In this document: positions 62,200 to 64,000 of the stretch, in pieces
Position numbering within the stretch: the first letter of the stretch is position 1
Layout: each line of letters starts with the position of its first letter
NCBI GenBank assembly: GCA_964652025.1
Contig: CAZYZX010000007.1
Location: forward strand, 117,117-181,116
Direction: 5' to 3'
Origin: JAEXOD01 sp964652025
GTDB lineage: Bacteria > Bacteroidota > Ignavibacteria > Ignavibacteriales > Melioribacteraceae
Length of the DNA stretch: 64,000 nt
Notes under the pieces: model-generated
What the model was told of the DNA's origin: nothing
Database searches by the model: none
What the model saw: the letters and a program-made list of their open reading frames with translations, nothing else
Made by a program: the position numbers and the translations under genes

Positions 62200-62299
62200 N
62201 NNNNNNNNNNNNNNNNNNNNNNNNNNNNNNNNNNNNNNNNNNNNNNNNNNNNNNNNNNNNNNNNNNNNNNNNNNNNNNNNNNNNNNNNNNNNNNNNNNN
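62200..62299. other. Assembly gap of exactly 100 N
   Basis: This is a run of 100 ambiguous bases, the usual scaffolding placeholder of unknown length. The two sides share an identical 55-bp sequence, so the real distance is probably negative (overlap) and no sequence is likely missing. Confidence 0.97.
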
Positions 62300-62354
62300 G
62301 GAAGAACAGAAAAACAGTTACCAACAGGTAATCAAGAAAATAAAGCATAAATTG
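62300..62354 (+). repeat. Right copy of 55-bp contig-end duplication
   Basis: Identical to 62145-62199. If merged, the downstream gene's TTG start lies 1 nt after the Wzc-like stop, in keeping with the tight spacing of this operon. Confidence 0.9.
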
Positions 62355-63956
62355 AAAAAAATTGTTTTATTAGTAATTATAATATCCTTATTATCGACCG
62401 TTGTAAACATTGGGCAGGTAAGCCCAAGTTATAGCGGTCGTGCTAATTTATTTAGCTACGATTCCACTCGTAACTTTTATGCGTCCAATCAATTTATAAC
62501 TACTGCAGATGGCTTATTAAATCCTGATGAATATTTTGTTGGTCCTGGTGATAAACTTTTATTTATTATATCAGGTGCCAATCCTTTAACTTTTTCATCA
62601 ATTATAGATTATGAAGGGAATATTTTTATCGATCAGGTTGGAGTTATAGGACTAAAGAATTTAACTTTAAGCCAAGCTAGGGCAAAAATAAGAGAAGCAT
62701 TAAAAGATTTTTATAAAAACGTTAAAATAGATATAACATTAACCGAATTTAAGAAAATAAAAGTATCCTTAATTGGTAATGTTGTAAAACCATTTACATA
62801 TAACTTAAATGGTAATACTAGACTTTTAGAATTAATAATGAATTCATTTGGTGTATATTCTAATTCTGATATGCGAAATATTGAGATAATGAGTACTTTA
62901 GGTGATACGCTAATTGTAGATTTATTAAAGTACATGCGAGTTGGTGATAATACACAGAATCCATTTTTAAGGGAAGGTAGCATCATAAATATCAGAAAAG
63001 TAGACAAAACTGTAAGTATTTGGGGTAATGTTTTATATCCGGGTACTTATGAATTTTCTGATGGAGAAACAGTAAATGATTTAATAAATTTATGTGGTGG
63101 TTTAGAATATAAGGCTAGAGAAGATAGTATAGAATTAGTAAGATTTGATGATGATATGCTTAGTACAAACTTAAATTATTATAATTTGAATGAAATAAAA
63201 CAAAAAAATATAAAGCTTAAACCAGGTGATAAAATAATTATAAGAGAAAAGCCAGAGTTTATGATTGATCGTTTTGTTAAAGTATCAGGATTTGTAAAAT
63301 CACCTGGTTATTATAGAATAGAAAAAGATAAAACAACCTTAAAGACCTTGATAGTAGATTTAGTAGGAGGTTTTAGAGAAAATGCATCATTAAAAGATGC
63401 ATATATAATTCGTGCTAAAGTAGATGAAAAGCCTGATTTAGAATATGTTAGATTACAAGGTTTGCAACGCAAGGATATGACTGATGATGAATACGACTAT
63501 TTAAAGGCAATGTCTAGGCACCAAAAAGGGAGAATGGTTGTAGACTTTGAAAAATTATTTTTAAATAATGATTTAAGTGAAAATGTAATCTTAAAAGAAG
63601 GGGACGAAATATACATTCCAGAAGCTGTTAATTATATTACATTAGTTGGACAAATTGTAAATCCAGGTAATATAATGTATAATCCAAAATATAAAGTTGA
63701 AGACTATATAAACTTAGCGGGTGGTTATGCTTGGAGGGCAATAAAAAGTGATGTTAGAGTTATTAAAGCAAATACTAAAGAGTGGATAGATGCAGATGAT
63801 GTAGATGAATTGCAACCGGGGGATATAATTTGGATACCTGAAGACCCACCGCCACCAAAGTTTTGGGATGTGTTTAAAGATACTATGCTAATAGTTGGGC
63901 AAATTGCATCTATTATAACTGCAATTGTAGCTGTAATTATATCTGCGAGGAAATAA
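62352..63956 (+). CDS. Wza-like polysaccharide export protein (Poly_export + SLBB)
   Basis: A 534-aa exported protein for capsule/EPS translocation. After the signal peptide (about 1-22), the Poly_export domain (about 50-135) contains DEYFVGPGDKLLFIISG and IDYEGNIFIDQVGVIGL. Several SLBB domains follow, with repeated segments such as IWGNVLYPGTYEFSDGE, VSGFVKSPGYYRIEK and VGQIVNPGNIMYNPKYK. A C-terminal hydrophobic helix (about 508-530) precedes ISARK. It lacks an obvious lipobox. The start is TTG, coupled to the Wzc-like gene. Confidence 0.92.
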   Translation: MKKIVLLVIIISLLSTVVNIGQVSPSYSGRANLFSYDSTRNFYASNQFITTADGLLNPDEYFVGPGDKLLFIISGANPLTFSSIIDYEGNIFIDQVGVIGLKNLTLSQARAKIREALKDFYKNVKIDITLTEFKKIKVSLIGNVVKPFTYNLNGNTRLLELIMNSFGVYSNSDMRNIEIMSTLGDTLIVDLLKYMRVGDNTQNPFLREGSIINIRKVDKTVSIWGNVLYPGTYEFSDGETVNDLINLCGGLEYKAREDSIELVRFDDDMLSTNLNYYNLNEIKQKNIKLKPGDKIIIREKPEFMIDRFVKVSGFVKSPGYYRIEKDKTTLKTLIVDLVGGFRENASLKDAYIIRAKVDEKPDLEYVRLQGLQRKDMTDDEYDYLKAMSRHQKGRMVVDFEKLFLNNDLSENVILKEGDEIYIPEAVNYITLVGQIVNPGNIMYNPKYKVEDYINLAGGYAWRAIKSDVRVIKANTKEWIDADDVDELQPGDIIWIPEDPPPPKFWDVFKDTMLIVGQIASIITAIVAVIISARK

Positions 63957-64000
63957 TTGAGTTTTAGAGAAATAATTAATTTAATAATATTTAACCGTAA
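63957..64000 (+). CDS. Start of a further EPS-operon gene (truncated by window edge)
   Basis: An open frame begins at TTG directly after the stop of the export protein, with GAGG 6 nt upstream. It reads MSFREIINLIIFNR to the window end. The same stop-then-TTG arrangement is used by the preceding genes, so this is probably the next operon member. Fourteen residues are too few to name it; a second Wzz-like protein would be one possibility. Confidence 0.45.
   Translation, partial: MSFREIINLIIFNR

Noticed and set aside
62200..62299. Mobile-element insertion causing the 55-bp duplication around the gap
   Set aside because: A 55-bp target duplication is far longer than known elements make, and the N run has the standard placeholder length of 100, so an assembly overlap is simpler.
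62163..62348. A minus-strand open frame spanning the N run
   Set aside because: It reads through ambiguous bases and exists only because N codons are not stops. The two ends are copies of the same 55 bp.
1..64000. tRNA, rRNA, CRISPR arrays, insertion sequences, prophage genes
   Set aside because: I scanned intergenic regions on both strands and saw no cloverleaf, regularly spaced repeats, transposase or integrase. A dedicated scan could still find a small RNA.

Overview
The window is an AT-rich chromosomal segment (roughly 70% A+T by eye, not computed) from a Gram-negative bacterium of the Bacteroidota/Chlorobiota/Ignavibacteriota group, most likely Ignavibacteria. Three things support this. 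Six secreted proteins end in a type A type-IX-secretion (T9SS) sorting domain with the NYPNPFNP signature common in Ignavibacteria. Several upstream regions match the Bacteroidetes-type promoter TTTG-N18-20-TAnnTTTG. There are genes for LPS (Kdo), phosphatidylethanolamine and outer-membrane export. TTG and GTG start codons are frequent. I saw no tRNA, rRNA, CRISPR array, transposase or integrase, so this looks like core chromosome with some lineage-specific genes.

Layout. 1-4067 (minus): membrane acyltransferase, ruvB, kdsA, kdsD and the start of a probable lptC lipoprotein. 4345-9478 (plus): uvrA, an AhpD-like protein, a nucleoside/SAH-type deaminase and rdgB, an apparent repair/nucleotide-sanitation operon. 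9587-23983: four T9SS cargo genes on the plus strand and one on the minus strand, interspersed with a DUF438-hemerythrin-PAS / DUF1858-DUF2249 pair, a sphingomyelin-synthase-like membrane protein, a CarH-like cobalamin-binding protein, an NhaC antiporter, an outer-membrane barrel, and a propeller/amidase pair. 24164-35124: a contiguous ten-gene heme operon, hemX-A-C-D-E-N-H-G-B-L. 35193-37679 (minus): a LiaF-like protein with a LytS/LytTR two-component system. 37890-47469 (plus): ferredoxin, a giant T9SS cargo, glutamate dehydrogenase, a GAF/PEP-synthase-like/nucleotidyltransferase fusion and a degenerate HisH-like protein. 47533-55624 (minus): lipoprotein, NamZ-like muramidase, divergent Nudix, ndk, sucD, gatA, tatA, purQ, purS, pssA, psd. 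55779-64000 (plus): ybaB, recR, methyltransferase, two lipoproteins, ftsX, then an exopolysaccharide export operon (SLBB protein, Wzc-like tyrosine kinase, Wza-like export protein, start of a further gene).

How the genes work together. The heme block encodes every step from glutamyl-tRNA to protoheme. kdsA/kdsD and the partial lipoprotein belong to Kdo-LPS assembly. pssA/psd form a phosphatidylethanolamine module. The last genes form a Wzx/Wzy-type capsule or EPS export module. The less understood parts are the PEP-binding/nucleotidyltransferase fusion coupled to a catalytically dead glutaminase-like protein, the stand-alone CarH-like B12 domain next to a sphingomyelin-synthase-like enzyme, and the hemerythrin/DUF2249 pair.

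Assembly note. The 100-N gap at 62200-62299 is flanked by two identical 55-bp sequences. It is almost certainly an unmerged contig overlap rather than missing DNA.
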